Part shown: piece by piece, positions 54,416 to 64,000 of the stretch
Numbering within the stretch: position 1 is the stretch's first letter
Layout of the letters: every line of letters begins with the position of its first letter
DNA from: Theobroma cacao
Lineage: Eukaryota > Streptophyta > Magnoliopsida > Malvales > Malvaceae
Assembly: GCF_000208745.1 (NCBI RefSeq)
Contig: NC_030850.1
Location: 13,132,848-13,196,847, forward strand
Direction of reading: 5' to 3'
Length of the DNA: 64,000 nucleotides
Translations under genes and position numbers: made by a program
The notes under the pieces: model-generated
The model's database searches: none
What the model saw: only the letters and a program-made list of their open reading frames with translations
Told to the model about the DNA's origin: nothing

Positions 54416-55924
54416 ATGCCTTCTCGACGCGGACGCCCACCTCTCACTAGATCAGTTGAGAGGGGAAAAGGTCGTTCCCAACGTTGTCAGCTAGATGCAG
54501 TAGGGGAAGAATCGACTGCGTCTACCATTCGGGCAGCACCTGCTGCTGAGCAAGCCAATAGTCCTCCACATCCTCCACCTCCTCCGCCACCTACTGGTAT
54601 TCTCGCCATGCCTACTGAGGCAGCACAAACATTGGCAGCTTTCTTTACCGCAATGGCTGGTGGAGCTCAGACTGGTCAAGTTCCACCTATAGTACCACTA
54701 GTTACTCCTTTAGTTCCACCACCAGTACAGGATGTATCCATTTCCAAAAAGCTAAAGGAGGCTAGACAGCTCGGTTGTGTGTCTTTCACGGGTGAGTTGG
54801 ATGCCACTGTGGCAAAGGACTGGATTAATCAGGTTTCAGAGACTCTCTCTGATATGAGATTAGACGACGACATGAAGCTGATGGTGGCTACGAGATTATT
54901 AGAGAAGAGGGCTCGTACTTGGTGGAATTCAGTGAAGTCTCGTTCCACTACTCCTCAAACGTGGTCCGATTTTCTTAGGGAATTCGATGGTCAGTATTTT
55001 ACTTATTTTCATCAAAAAGAAAAGAGGAGAGAATTTTTGAGTTTGAAATAGGGGAATCTAACTGTAAAGGAGTACGAGACTCGTTTTAACGAGTTGATGT
55101 TATATGTGCCGGATCTGGTGAAATCTGAGTAGGATCAGGCTAGTTATTTCGAAGAAGGGCTCCGTAATGAGATTAGAGAGCGGATGACAGTGATTGGTAG
55201 GGAGCCACATAAGGAGGTGGTACAGATGGCTTTACGGGCTGAGAAGCTCGCGATTGATAATAGGAGGATTTGGACTGAGTTTGCAAAAAGGAGGAATCTT
55301 AGTATGTCTTCTAGTCAGCCAGCAAAAAGAGGCAAGGACTTAGCGATTTCAAGGAGTACTACTTCTGTTTCCGTGACATCTCCTCGACCTCCATTTCCAC
55401 CATCACAACAGAGACCTTCGAGGTTTAGCAGATCTGCTATGACTGGTTTTGGGAAGAGTTTCAAAAGTTCTGATCGATGCAAAAATTGTGAAAATTATCA
55501 TAGTGGGCTATGTAGAGGGCCAACAAGATGTTTCCAATGTGGACAGACGGGTCATATTAGGAGTAATTGCCCACGGTTAGGACGAGCCACGGTAGTTGCA
55601 TCATCTTCACCAGCTCACACTGATATGCAGAGGAGAGATTCTTCTAGGTTGCCACCGAGACAAGGAGTGGCCATACGGTCCGGTGTGGAGAGTAATACCC
55701 CGGCACATCCACCTTCGAGACCACAGACTCGTACCTCGACAAGAGTTTTCGCTGTGATAAAAGATGAGGCACGAGACCGACCTGGAGCAGTGACAGGTAC
55801 TATGTCTTTATTTGATAAAGATGCTTACATTTTGATAGATTTTGGCTCAGATAGGTCTTATGTGAGCACCACATTTGCAACGATTGCTCATAGAAAAGGA
55901 AAGAAACTGATATGTAAGCCTTGA
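54416..55924 (+). pseudogene. Gypsy gag plus start of protease, fused to LTR
   Basis: From ATG at 54416 the protein begins MPSRRGRPPLTRSVERGKGR, has a Pro-rich stretch, then the capsid-type gag core (KDWINQVSETLSDMRLDDDM, RARTWWNSVKSR, FDGQYF). TAG stops lie at about 55049 (after FLSLK) and 55129 (after LVKSE); relatives have Gln at both. The frame then stays open through ERMTVIGREPHKEVVQMALR, a CCHC knuckle CFQCGQTGHIRSNC (about 55532-55573) and the protease start AYILIDFGSDRSYVSTTFA, where DFG stands where a D-S/T/P-G triad is expected. From about 55880 the frame runs into LTR sequence and stops at 55924. Reverse transcriptase, RNase H and integrase are absent. Confidence 0.88.
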
Positions 55925-56013
55925 GGGGTTTCGGTTGGCATTCCGGATAATGAGTGTCAATCAGGACGTCGCAGCGATTGTTATGGGCCTGAGAGAGATT
56001 CTGGGTCGTGACA
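55880..56013 (+). repeat. Truncated 3' LTR (last 130 bp)
   Basis: Matches 54098-54234, starting at CAACGATTGCTCATAG and ending GGGTCGTGACA, followed by the ATATC target duplication. Confidence 0.88.
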
Positions 56014-56018
56014 ATATC

Positions 56019-56615
56019 AGCTAGTTGCCTATCAGAATTGCAATGGTGGAAGACAACATCTCCATTCTTTTTAGCATCATGAATGGCATGGAATTTAATC
56101 TTAATATGCTTTGTCTTCCCATGATACATAGGATTTTTGATGATGCCAATTGTTGGCTTATTGTCAATGACCATGTTAATAGCTTGAGTTTGAGGAAAAT
56201 ACAAGTCATCAAGTAGTTTTCTCAACCAAACAGCCTGGTTTGAGGCTTCAGCAGCTAAAATATATTCAGCTTCACATGAGGACTGAGCAACCACTGATTG
56301 CTTGCGGGATTTCCATGAGAATACTCCATTTCTAAGTGTAAACACATAGCCAGAGGTACTTTTAGAGTCATCTAAGTTTCCTCCCCAATCACTATTTGAG
56401 AAACTAGTGAGTTTGAAGTCGTGCTTTCTTGTGAAATGAATTTCATAATCCAAGGTTCCTTTAAGATACCTTAGAATTCATTTACCAGCAGCATAGCGCA
56501 GATCAGTAGGCTCCTGCATAAACCTGGAAAGAAAACTCACAAAGAACATAATATGTGGTCTCGAGGAGCAAATGTAAAGAAGGCTTCCAATTAAACTTCT
56601 GTAAGTAGATGGATT
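56019..56615 (-). pseudogene. Copia-A RNase H, main part
   Basis: Minus strand: SLIGSLLYICSSRPHIMF, YLKGTLDYEIHFTRKHDF, SDWGGNLDDSKSTSGYVF, SWKSRKQSVVAQSSCEAEYI and KHIKIKFHAIHDAKKNGDVV, reaching LADI at the gypsy insertion. D, E and D catalytic residues are visible in SDWGG, EAEY and VIDN. One stop lies just before ILRYLKG. Confidence 0.9.
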
Positions 56616-57620
56616 TTAAAGCTTAATTCCACTGTCAATTGAAAGTTTGTCATTCACAACTAAAGGAGTTAAAGTAGACTTACATTGGCTCATTCCAAAT
56701 CTCTTCAACACTTCATAGACATACTTTCTTTGTGACAATTGAATGCCTTTAACAGATTGTGAAATTTGCAATCCAAGAAAATCACTCATTGGACCCAAGT
56801 CTGTCATATCGAATTCATCTTGCATTTCCTTCCTGAATTTATCCAAGGCAGCATCATCTCTTCTAGTAACCAAAAGGTCATCAACATATAAGGAGACAAT
56901 TAGTTGGTGATCTTTAGTACTCAAAATGAAGAAAGTAGCTTCATTACAACTTTTCACAAAGCCTTGCTTGGATAAATAACTGTCAATTCTGCTATACCAG
57001 GTTCTAGGAGCCTGCTTTAAGCCGTATAAAGCTTTGTGAAGCTTGTAGACTTTGTCTTGATCAGCTAACAACTTGAACCCTTCAGGCTGCTCAACATAAA
57101 TTTCTTCTTCAAGTACTCCATTCAAAAAAGTAGATTTAACATCTAAATGATGTACCTTCCAACTTATAGTAGCAGATAAAGCAAGTAGTAAACGAATTGT
57201 ATCATAGCGGGCAATAGGAGCATAAGTTTCAGTATAATCCAAACCTGGTATTTGACTGAACCCTTTCACGACTAAGCGAGCTTTGTACTTGTTTAAGCTC
57301 CCATCAAGATTTATTTTCCTCTCATACACCCACTTGACTGGAAGAACATGTTGGTTTGATGGTCTGTCAACCAAGCTCCAAGTTTGATTTTTGTTAATTA
57401 CTTCCAATTCATCAAACATAGCATTTATCCACTCAAGATGTTGCATGGCCTCTCCAAATGTGTTTGGCTTGGCTATGGCCACAAAGCTGCTATGATAAAT
57501 ATCATAAATGGATTGTGACCCTCTCACAGGCTCATCATCAATGTTATCATCATAAATTGGTTCATCAGTAACCACATCGTTTTCTTGCACATCAGTATTC
57601 ACAAAGATAGGAGCAGGCAC
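56616..57620 (-). pseudogene. Copia-A reverse transcriptase (334-codon open frame)
   Basis: The best preserved part of copia-A. Minus strand: AMFDELEVINKNQTWSLVDR, KWVYERKINLDGSLNKYKAR, LVVKGFSQIPGLDYTETYAP, VHHLDVKSTFLNGVLEEEIY, QPEGF, YKLHKALYGLKQAPRTWYSR, the catalytic VSLYVDDLLVT (about 56895) and DLGPMSDFLGLQI. In LDVKSTFLNG relatives have LDVKSAFLNG. Upstream and downstream stops cut it from integrase and RNase H, so it is not expressed as a polyprotein. Confidence 0.92.
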
Positions 57621-57734
57621 TTGATTATTGGCAGTAGTTTATATGTTCCAATTCCAGTTGGAAGCTTCATCAAATGTAACATTTTTGCTAATGATTATTC
57701 TGTCATTTTTTGGTAGATAAATTCGATAGGTTTT

Positions 57735-58354
57735 TTACTGTGTGCTATAGCCTATGAAAGTACCCCTGTGAGCTTTTTGTTGAAGCTTATCACGCTGTGT
57801 GTTTGGCACATGACAGTAGAAAATGCTTTCAAATATTCGAAGATGATCAACAGATGGTCTAAAGCCATGCCAAGCTTCAAATGGAGTTTTGTTCACTAAG
57901 GCTCTAGTAGGAAGCAAGTTGAGCAGATATACTGCTGTGCTAGCAGCTTTTGCCCAAAATTTCTTGGGCAAATTCTTCTCGAACAATAAAAATCTGGACA
58001 TTTTAAGTATTGTTCTATTCTTTCTCTCAGAAACAGCATTCTGCTGAGGAGAATATGGTGTAGTGAGTTGATGAGAAATTCCAGTACTTAGGAGAAATTT
58101 AGAAAACTCATTCGAGGTATATTCACCCCATTATCAAACCTAAAGGTCTTTATCTTGCAACTTGTCTAAAGCTTTACTTTGGCCTTAAACTTCAAGAACA
58201 TTTCAAATACTTCAGATTTTGCTTTTAAGAAGTATATCCAGCAAATTGTAGACATATCATCAATGAATATTAAGTAGAATCTACTGCCAACCAATGACTC
58301 AACTTTCATAGGACCTGCTACATCAGTATGAACCAATTCAAGCTTGATTTTTGC
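57735..58354 (-). pseudogene. Copia-A integrase
   Basis: Minus strand: [45 protein letters not shown], then after frameshifts FRFDNGV and, in an open stretch from 58001, FWAKAASTAVYLLNLLPTRA, TPFEAWHGFRPSVDHLRIFE and HRGTFIGYST. The catalytic D of HTD and the later D are seen; the E-containing segment is garbled by frameshifts. Confidence 0.88.
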
Positions 58355-58966
58355 TCAATTTCTACTGGCTAGAGGATAGGGCTTCCTTGACAACTTCCCA
58401 AATTGACATGCACTGCAAACTGGACCTTTGTTAGACAATTTAGGTAAGTTATCAAGTAAGCCAGCAGAACTTACTTGATTAAGAGAGGGATAGTTGCAGT
58501 GCCCAAGCCGCTTATGCCATAAGTTTGTTTCATCAACAACTGTGGTTGCTTGCATGCAAGAATCATTCCAATTTAGGGAGAAGATTCTATTTCTCATTGT
58601 AATAGTCATCAAATAATCACCTGTGGGTTCATAGATGGTACATGCAGAATCTTGGAATAGTAAAACATAAGAGTCTTCCACGATTTGTCTAACACTCAAT
58701 AGATTTTGAGTGATGGTTGGAGCTGAAAGAACCTCAGAGATGTGCTTGGTGCCAAAACAAGCTTGCACACTGACTGTCCCTTTTCCTACTGCATGTAGGT
58801 AAAGCCCGTTGCCTATTTTAACTTGTGAGCTATAATTCTTGTCCAAATCAATAAACATAGCTTCAAAAGGAGTCATATGATTGGAGCATCCACTATCGAG
58901 CAAGCATTGAGGATTATCAGCTTGATGAGAATTTGTCAGTGCCATAAACAAGGTTTCTTTAGCCAT
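58355..58966 (-). pseudogene. Copia-A protease and GAG-pre-integrase
   Basis: Minus strand: CLLDSGCSNHMTPFEAMFID holds the DSG of aspartic protease (about 58900). Further on are VKIGNGLYLHAVGKGTVSV, APTITQNLLSVRQIVED, then LWHKRLGHCNYPSLNQ and VCSACQFGKLSRKPYPLA, the His/Cys motif before integrase. It ends at TGA (58355), where a relative would read on into integrase. Confidence 0.9.
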
Positions 58967-59886
58967 TCAGCTTTTTCAGTCTCCTTTGTTGGTTTTTCTA
59001 GTGCAGTTTGTTTGTTCTTACAAACTTTCTCCATGTGACCAACTTCATTGGAAGCTTTGCATTTAGCATATGGCCTAAACCAGCAGTGTTCTTCTGCATG
59101 GTTCCGTTTCTTGCAATAAGAACACATTTTAAACTTGTTTTTTTTGCTGGAGAAATGACTTGGTTGGTAAAGCTTTTTATCTTTTTCTCTAAAATTTTTC
59201 TTAGAACCAGAATCAATGTTGGCTTTCCCTTTATGTTTAGCAACTAATGCACCCTCCACAGTAGCATCTTGACATGCAGTTCTCCTCTGTTCATAAGCTT
59301 CAAGTGCACTCACTAGCTCAGTAACAGTGAGTTGAGTCAAGTCTTTAGTATGCTTTAAAGAGGACACTATTCCTTTAAATTTTTCTGGAACACTGTTAAG
59401 AATTTTTTCAACAACCTGTACCTCTTTCAAGTCTTCACCTAGCATACGAATCTGATTTACCAGATGCATGACTCAATCAGTATAGTCCATGACAAATTGA
59501 TTGTCTTTCATTTTGAGAAGCTCAAACTCTTTTCGAAGATTTTGAGCCCGCATTTGTTTCATTCTTGCAGAGCCTTGAAACTCCTCCTAGAGTTTATTCC
59601 ATGCTTGTTTTGCAGTCTTGCAACCTATGATTCTGCTAAATATTGTCTCAGACACAGCTGCATGAATGAATGACAAAGCCTTGTATCGCTTTGCTACCTC
59701 TTCAACGTACTGTTTAATCTGAGTAATTGTTGCATTATCTCTCAATGCAGGTGGCTCTTCCTTAGATTCTATGGCATTCCAAAGGTCATATCTTTTGAGA
59801 TAGGCCTCTATCTTGACAGCCCACAATGAGTAATTTTTGCCATCAAAGATTGGTGGAGATGGGTGAGAAATAGTGGGAGTCGACAT
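58936..59886 (-). pseudogene. Copia-A gag
   Basis: Minus strand from ATG at 59886: MSTPTISHPSPPIFDGKNYS, LWAVKIEAYLKRYDLWNAIE, ITQIKQYVEEVAKRYKALSF, then TAG (59587) and TGA (59473) inside otherwise normal UBN2-type gag (LLKMKDNQFVMDYTD, ILNSVPEKFKGIVSSLKHTK). A CCHC knuckle CSYCKKRNHAEEHCW follows near 59120 and a second Cys/His motif after it. A frameshift near 58950 leads to protease. The first stop fits a CAG-to-TAG change and the second a CGA-to-TGA change. Confidence 0.92.
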
Positions 59887-59987
59887 ATTGCTGAAGTTTG
59901 AGCAATTTGAAGAGTGGTGGCTTGACTTTAGATGTATGGTGAGTTTTTTGGTATTTCAGGTCCAACTGAGATCTTATATTTGCAAGA

Positions 59988-59999
59988 GCTCTGATACCA
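59988..59999 (-). other. Copia-A primer-binding site
   Basis: Complement TGGTATCAGAGC, directly beside the LTR. Confidence 0.95.
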
Positions 60000-60349
60000 T
60001 GATATATTTCTATTCTATAAGAGAGAACCAGATGACAAAGATGCTCTGTTATAGAACTAAAACAGAGGTTAACAAAACTTGAAAGAAAGACTGTCGATGG
60101 TTACAAGAAACTGCAGAACATACTTCATTGATCATATTGAAGTACAAGTTAAATATGCAGTAGGCATGATTAACACTTGTAACATAATCTAGACACAAGT
60201 GTTATGGCATAAAGACAACAAACTCATGCAACTATACATGTAGGAGATGGAATTAACAGAAAACATGCATGACTAATGACTAGTACAATGAAGCAAAGTA
60301 TAACAAAAGCTTGACAAGTGTACATTATCATGCAAGTATTAACTTAACA
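60000..60349 (-). repeat. Copia-A 5' LTR
   Basis: 350 bp, about 96 percent identical by hand count to 50696-51045. Confidence 0.93.
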
Positions 60350-61684
60350 TCAGCAGTTGTGGAAGTCATGACTCGATATTCTGCTTTTATGCTTGATCTA
60401 GAGATCATGGGTTGTTTCTTGGAGGACTGAGAGACACAGTTGGCACTCATAAATGGAATGTCCACTTGTACTACGCCTTGTATCTGAGCAATTGGCCTAG
60501 TCTACATCACAATATCCATGGAGCTTAAATGGACTTTGAGCTAAGAATGTGAGGACACAGTGAATCATTCCATTGAGATATCCGAGAATACATTTGATGG
60601 CTTTCATATTTCCTTCAGTTGGAGATTGGAGGTGTTGACATCCTGAACAATGTCGAGTTGTGTGTAGGTGAGGTATTGGAAAGCACCTGCTAGACTTCTG
60701 TATTCTTTTGGATCAATGCTTCTGGAGTCTTGTGGTGAAAACTGCGACTTAAGAGCCATTGGGGTGTTGAAATGAGAGCAATCGGTGAGCTTGGCTCGGT
60801 ATAGTAGGTCCTTGTTGTGCTTGCTTTGTGAGATTATGATTCCTTCTGAGAAATATTGTACTTCAAGGTTGAAGGAAGTAGCGTAGTTTTCCAAGGTCTT
60901 TGAGAGCAAATTCTATGTGGAGTCTATTTATCAAATTCTCAATAAATTTGTCATCATTACCTGTGAGAACAATATCATCAATGTAAATAAGCATAAGCAC
61001 AATTATATTGTTCTTGCATAATGTAAAAAGAGAAGGGTCAGCTTGGCTGCATAATAAGCTAGTGTGGATTAGAAAGTCGGACAACCAATCAAACCATGCT
61101 CATGGTGCTTGTTTGAGGCCATAGAGAGATTTGTATAGCTTGCACACATGATTTGGCATTTCGAAATTCTTGAATCTAGGAGGTTGTTCTATGCAGATGG
61201 TTTTTTTGAGGTAGCCATGTAGGAATGCATTCTTCATGTCTAATTGTCGCATTTTCCATTTCGAAGATACGCTATAGCCAGAACTAATCTTATTGTGGTG
61301 GCTATGGCGATAGGGTTTTATGTTTTTTTGTTGTCTAAGCCTTCAACCTAAGTATATCTTTATGCCACGAGTCATGCCTTATATATCTTTCGATGGAGCC
61401 ATCATCCTTATGTTTGATTCAAAAAATCCACTTGGACCAATGATGTTGGTATCTGGAGGTCTCGGAACCCAGGTCCAGGTTCGATTGTTACTGAGTGCTT
61501 GAAGTTCTTCAAGCATTGCAGCATGCCACTGGGGAATGGAGAGAGCTGCTTTGTCGTTTTTTGGAACTGTGGTGACTGTGGTGTTGTGTGCCTCGTTTGT
61601 TTGCTTGCGTTGAAGCTGCTTGATGTTTTCAGCTAGAGTTGGATCAAGGTTACGTTGTGCATCAAGTTTTTGGCGAGTCACCAT
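60350..61684 (-). pseudogene. Copia-B reverse transcriptase and RNase H N-terminal part
   Basis: Minus strand from 61684: MVTRQKLDAQRNLDPTLAEN, then QWHAAMLEELQALSNNRTWT and VPRPPDTNIIG (RT start), LCKNNIIVLMLIYIDDIVLT with the catalytic YIDD (about 61000), LGKLRYFL, then YRSLAGAFQYLTYTQLDIV and RNase H pieces GYCDVD, DTRRSTSGH and SSKKQPMISRSS. RNase H has a stop after GYCDVD where relatives have Trp. Several frameshifts are present. Confidence 0.88.
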
Positions 61685-61868
61685 TAGATGTATGTTTGCT
61701 TGCTCGGTGTTTGTTTCTGAACCTGCAGAAGAGGATAGGAGTTAGATTATCACTTACCTTTGGCACATCAATGAGATTTTAAGATTTATTTCTTGCAGAT
61801 TAGCCTGCTGTTCATTTTCGACTTTAGAGATTCGAATTGTTTCAAGTGGATTGACTTGCTGTTCATTC

Positions 61869-62968
61869 TCAGTTACGGTCATGTGAGTTGGGTGCAGTCT
61901 GAATTTCAGCAAGTATTTGACTTTGTGCCTTAGGTTTGCAAAAGTCATCAGAGATAGAACTTAAGACATTGTTGATCCCTTCTTGCATTTGAGATTCATT
62001 ATTGCCTTGGTTGTTTGTTGGTGTGGGAATGCTAGTTTTCCCTTTTTGTACCCAAGCATCGGTGTTAGGAAAGGTGGTGACACCTAGATCTACCTGTAAT
62101 GGAGTGTTGTTAGGGGCATAGGGAAACTTATGTTCATCGAAAACACCATGCCCTGACAAGTAGACCAGATATATGGTGGGATTTAAACATCGGTATCCTT
62201 TGTGCATGGGACTATATCCCAAGAAGTTGCAGGGATTCGTCTTTTTTGAGAACTTGTTCTTCCCATAATCCCTTAGATAAGGAAAACACCTGCAACCAAA
62301 AATCCTTAGACCACCATAGTCAGGATTTTTTTAAACAATTTTGAAAAAGGAATTTCCATATCAAGTGTCTAGGATGACAATCGATTTATGAGATATAAAG
62401 ATGTAAGGAATGCGTCTACCAAGTATTTAACAGGTAAATGAGCTTGGAATAACAAAGTAAGACCTGTTACTACAATATGACGATGTTTCATTTCTGCCAC
62501 ACTATTTTGCTTTGGTGTGTTTGGGTAAGAAAATTGATGATGAATTCCACAATTTATCAAATGACTTTCAAATTCAAAAGATGTAAATTCACCACCACTA
62601 TCAGTTTGAAAAATTTTGATTTTTCGATTAAATTAATTTTCAACCATTCTTTGAAAATTGAGAAAAGTTTTGAAGAAATTAGATTTTTTCTTTGAAGAAA
62701 ACAACCATGTATATCTTGTGCAGTCATCGACTATCACAACTTAATATTTAAATTGCTGACATGATAAAATAGGTGCTGGTCCCCATAAATCACAATGTAA
62801 TTTATTTAATGGAAATTTAGAAATATTATTTGAGAATGAAAATGGGATTTTACATCTTTTCCCCATTGGACAACTACTATGAATCGTTGAGTTTTTCTCC
62901 CAATTGGAAACATTAATTGAGCCTTTTGATTGTGATTCTTTTAAGTATCTTAGATGAGGGTGACCCAT
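61869..62968 (-). pseudogene. Copia-B GAG-pre-integrase and integrase
   Basis: Minus strand: MGHPHLRYLKESQSKG, CPMGKRCKIPFSFSN and LHCDLWGPAP (GAG-pre-integrase and start of integrase). Then HHQFSYPNTPKQNSVAEMKH with the late integrase core motif, LTLLFQAHLPVKYLVDAFLT, and the chromatin-side tail MGYSPMHKGYRCLNPTIYLV. Frameshifted between the pieces. Confidence 0.88.
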
Positions 62969-63299
62969 TTGTTGGTGCCATATGTTTTGTTTAAATGCAA
63001 GAAAAGCTTGTTGCTTAATTTCCTATAACGCATAAAAACCTCCATTTCTGAATCCCTTAGTATCCTGCCCTGTCAAGATTTAATAACAAAATCGCTAGCA
63101 GAGAATTCAATGGTGCAGGTATTGTCTTTTGTTAATTTTCTTACAGAGATTAAATTTTTCTTTGTTTTTTTGGAACAATCAACACATCAGTTTAAGATCT
63201 CCATAATTTGTTTCTATTTTTCCTTCACCTATGTGAAAAATTTTGAGGCTTGCACCATTTCTTACAAAAATGAATTCATTACCTTTATAAGGAGTAGTT

Positions 63300-63500
63300 T
63301 TCATGAATTTACCTGGAATATTTAAAATGTGTGACATGGCCTCGGAGTCTGCATATAGGTTTTAGTCCTTAGTTTCTGAATTCATTGTAGCAAGTGCCTT
63401 AGGAAGATGGTCCTCGGATTGAAATGAATGATCAAACTCGTTCCAGCATTCTAGAGTCGAGTGATTGGCTTTTCCACAAATTTGACATGTCACTATTTGT
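63300..63500 (-). pseudogene. Copia-B gag zinc knuckle and protease
   Basis: Minus strand: CQICGKANHSTLECW is a perfect CX2CX4HX4C knuckle (first Cys near 63487). About 45 codons on, LYADSEAMSHILNI is the protease active-site region with DSE in place of the expected DSG, and a stop lies just before it. Confidence 0.8.
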
Positions 63501-63520
63501 TCCATTCATTGAGAGTGATT

Positions 63521-64000
63521 ACTATTGTTCAATTTTCTATTCACGCAAGTGCACGTATTACAAAGATAATATGGAGATGAGTAGAGTGTCGATCCCACAG
63601 AAAATTGAATTAATACTTATTGCTAAGTACTAAAATAAACACACTCTAATTTTATCTAAACAATTAAAAAGAAAGATTTGAAACTAATAAACTAATAACT
63701 AAAACTAAAACTAATCTAAAATCTATTAGCAAATTTACTTTATTAAATTCGAGTGACTACCAGATTTAAGATTATGATATCCCTCAATACTTCATCTGAA
63801 TATTGTCTTTCTCTCTTAACTTAGTTTAATGGATTAAGTTGCTAACCTTAAATCCTAAATTATTTACAAGTCTCTTTCGAATTTCTCATAAAAATATATC
63901 TCTCAATTAATTTACTATATGTCTATGCAAATTATATTGAAGAAAAATTCATTAAGTTTGTATTCTAATTTTGGCTACGTATGGCTTATAGGTATATGTC
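63521..64000. other. Unclassified repeat-like DNA at the window end
   Basis: Copia-B homology stops near 63520. The text CGCAAGTGCACGTATTAC, then GTGTCGATCCCACAGA resembles a motif that recurs widely in plant repeats, so another element probably begins here. No gene. Confidence 0.4.

Larger units (their letters stand above)
51130..56013 (+). mobile_element. Ty3/gypsy element with pol deleted, inserted in copia-A
   Basis: The element starts TGTAAAACCTGATAC and ends GGGTCGTGACA, and is flanked by ATATC on both sides (51125-51129 and 56014-56018), which proves the ends. It has a 3.1-kb 5' LTR, a primer site and gag with a zinc knuckle and the first residues of protease, then jumps at about 55880 into the last 130 bp of the LTR. 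The rest of pol and most of the 3' LTR are gone. Gag style (MPSRRGRPPLTRS, CFQCGQTGHIRSNCP, SDRSYVSTTFA) fits the Del/Tekay or Reina side of the chromoviruses; the exact lineage is inferred. This is the youngest layer of the nest. Confidence 0.92.
50696..60349 (-). mobile_element. Copia-A: Ty1/copia element, itself interrupted by a gypsy element
   Basis: Two 350-bp LTRs (50696-51045 and 60000-60349) flank an interior with PBS (59988-59999), gag, protease, integrase, RT, RNase H and PPT (51046-51056) in the normal copia order on the minus strand. Hand alignment of the LTRs gives about 15 differences in 350 bp (about 4 percent). Without the gypsy insertion it would be about 4.8 kb, a normal copia length. 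It sits inside the RNase H of copia-B. No clean target duplication is seen at its ends. Gag and pol each carry several stops, so it is dead. Confidence 0.93.
50367..63500 (-). mobile_element. Copia-B: decayed host copia element split by a nested insertion
   Basis: Minus-strand copia motifs run in the right order from a zinc knuckle near 63487 through protease, GAG-pre-integrase, integrase and RT to RNase H at 60350. RNase H then continues at 50695 on the other side of copia-A. At the break the reading goes from AEYRVMTSTTA to LVYATFLLQDIGIRLP, which is contiguous in related proteins. Every domain has frameshifts or stops. This is the oldest layer of the nest. Its right end is lost near 63520, where unrelated sequence begins. 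Confidence 0.85.

Noticed and set aside
55800..55924. Continuing protease downstream of SDRSYVSTTFA
   Set aside because: The following codons match the LTR end at 54098-54234 and not a protease.
50690..60354. Five-base target duplication for copia-A
   Set aside because: The flanks (TAATT on the left and TCAGC on the right) do not match; the ends are set by LTR, PBS and PPT only.

Overview
This is a repeat-rich stretch of plant nuclear DNA, most likely from a eudicot. It is AT-rich, with dense LTR-retrotransposon debris and two recognisable plant genes. I see no bacterial or organellar features, no CRISPR array and no tRNA or rRNA gene. The species cannot be fixed from the sequence alone.

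Layout. (1) 1-12887: a large Ty3/gypsy element of the Tat/Ogre type whose 5' LTR starts before the window. It has two decayed gag blocks, no recognisable pol, a ~38-bp minisatellite of about 35 copies just before the polypurine tract, and a full 3' LTR. (2) 12888-19466: broken Ty1/copia pieces in both orientations, including an open frame that joins copia gag to part of a hAT transposase. (3) 19795-21987: a DUF4220/DUF594 membrane-protein gene interrupted by one in-frame TAG inside DUF594. (4) 22000-33400: intergenic DNA with a minus-strand solo LTR of the Tat/Ogre-like family (25595 to about 29184), AT-rich tandem repeats, perfect hairpins, a 690-bp tandem duplication and a minus-strand copia LTR-gag fragment. 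(5) 35039-39475, minus strand: a two-exon gene for a STERILE APETALA (SAP)-type F-box/WD40 protein, with a 3.1-kb intron and a TATA box at about 39605. (6) 44744-49586: a non-autonomous CACTA element with a TGT target duplication, internal tandem repeats and a long inverted repeat. One arm of that repeat is split by a solo LTR flanked by AAAAA. (7) 50367 to about 63500: three nested retroelements. A decayed minus-strand copia (copia-B) is split in its RNase H by a second minus-strand copia (copia-A, 50696-60349, two 350-bp LTRs), which is itself split in RNase H by a plus-strand gypsy element (51130-56013, target duplication ATATC) that has lost most of pol.

The only gene that looks intact is SAP. 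In Arabidopsis this protein is the substrate-recognition subunit of an SCF ubiquitin ligase that controls organ size and flower development through the PEAPOD/KIX repressor module. The DUF594 gene looks recently damaged or subject to readthrough. Everything else is mobile DNA at different stages of decay. Several nonsense codons can be explained as C-to-T changes, as expected in methylated, silenced repeats.

Assembly cautions: 255 Ns at 49823-50077 inside a TA repeat, a single N at 27495, and a single N at 42638 that separates two nearly identical 102-bp copies and probably marks a false duplication. All boundaries and homology calls were made by reading the sequence; no database search was run.
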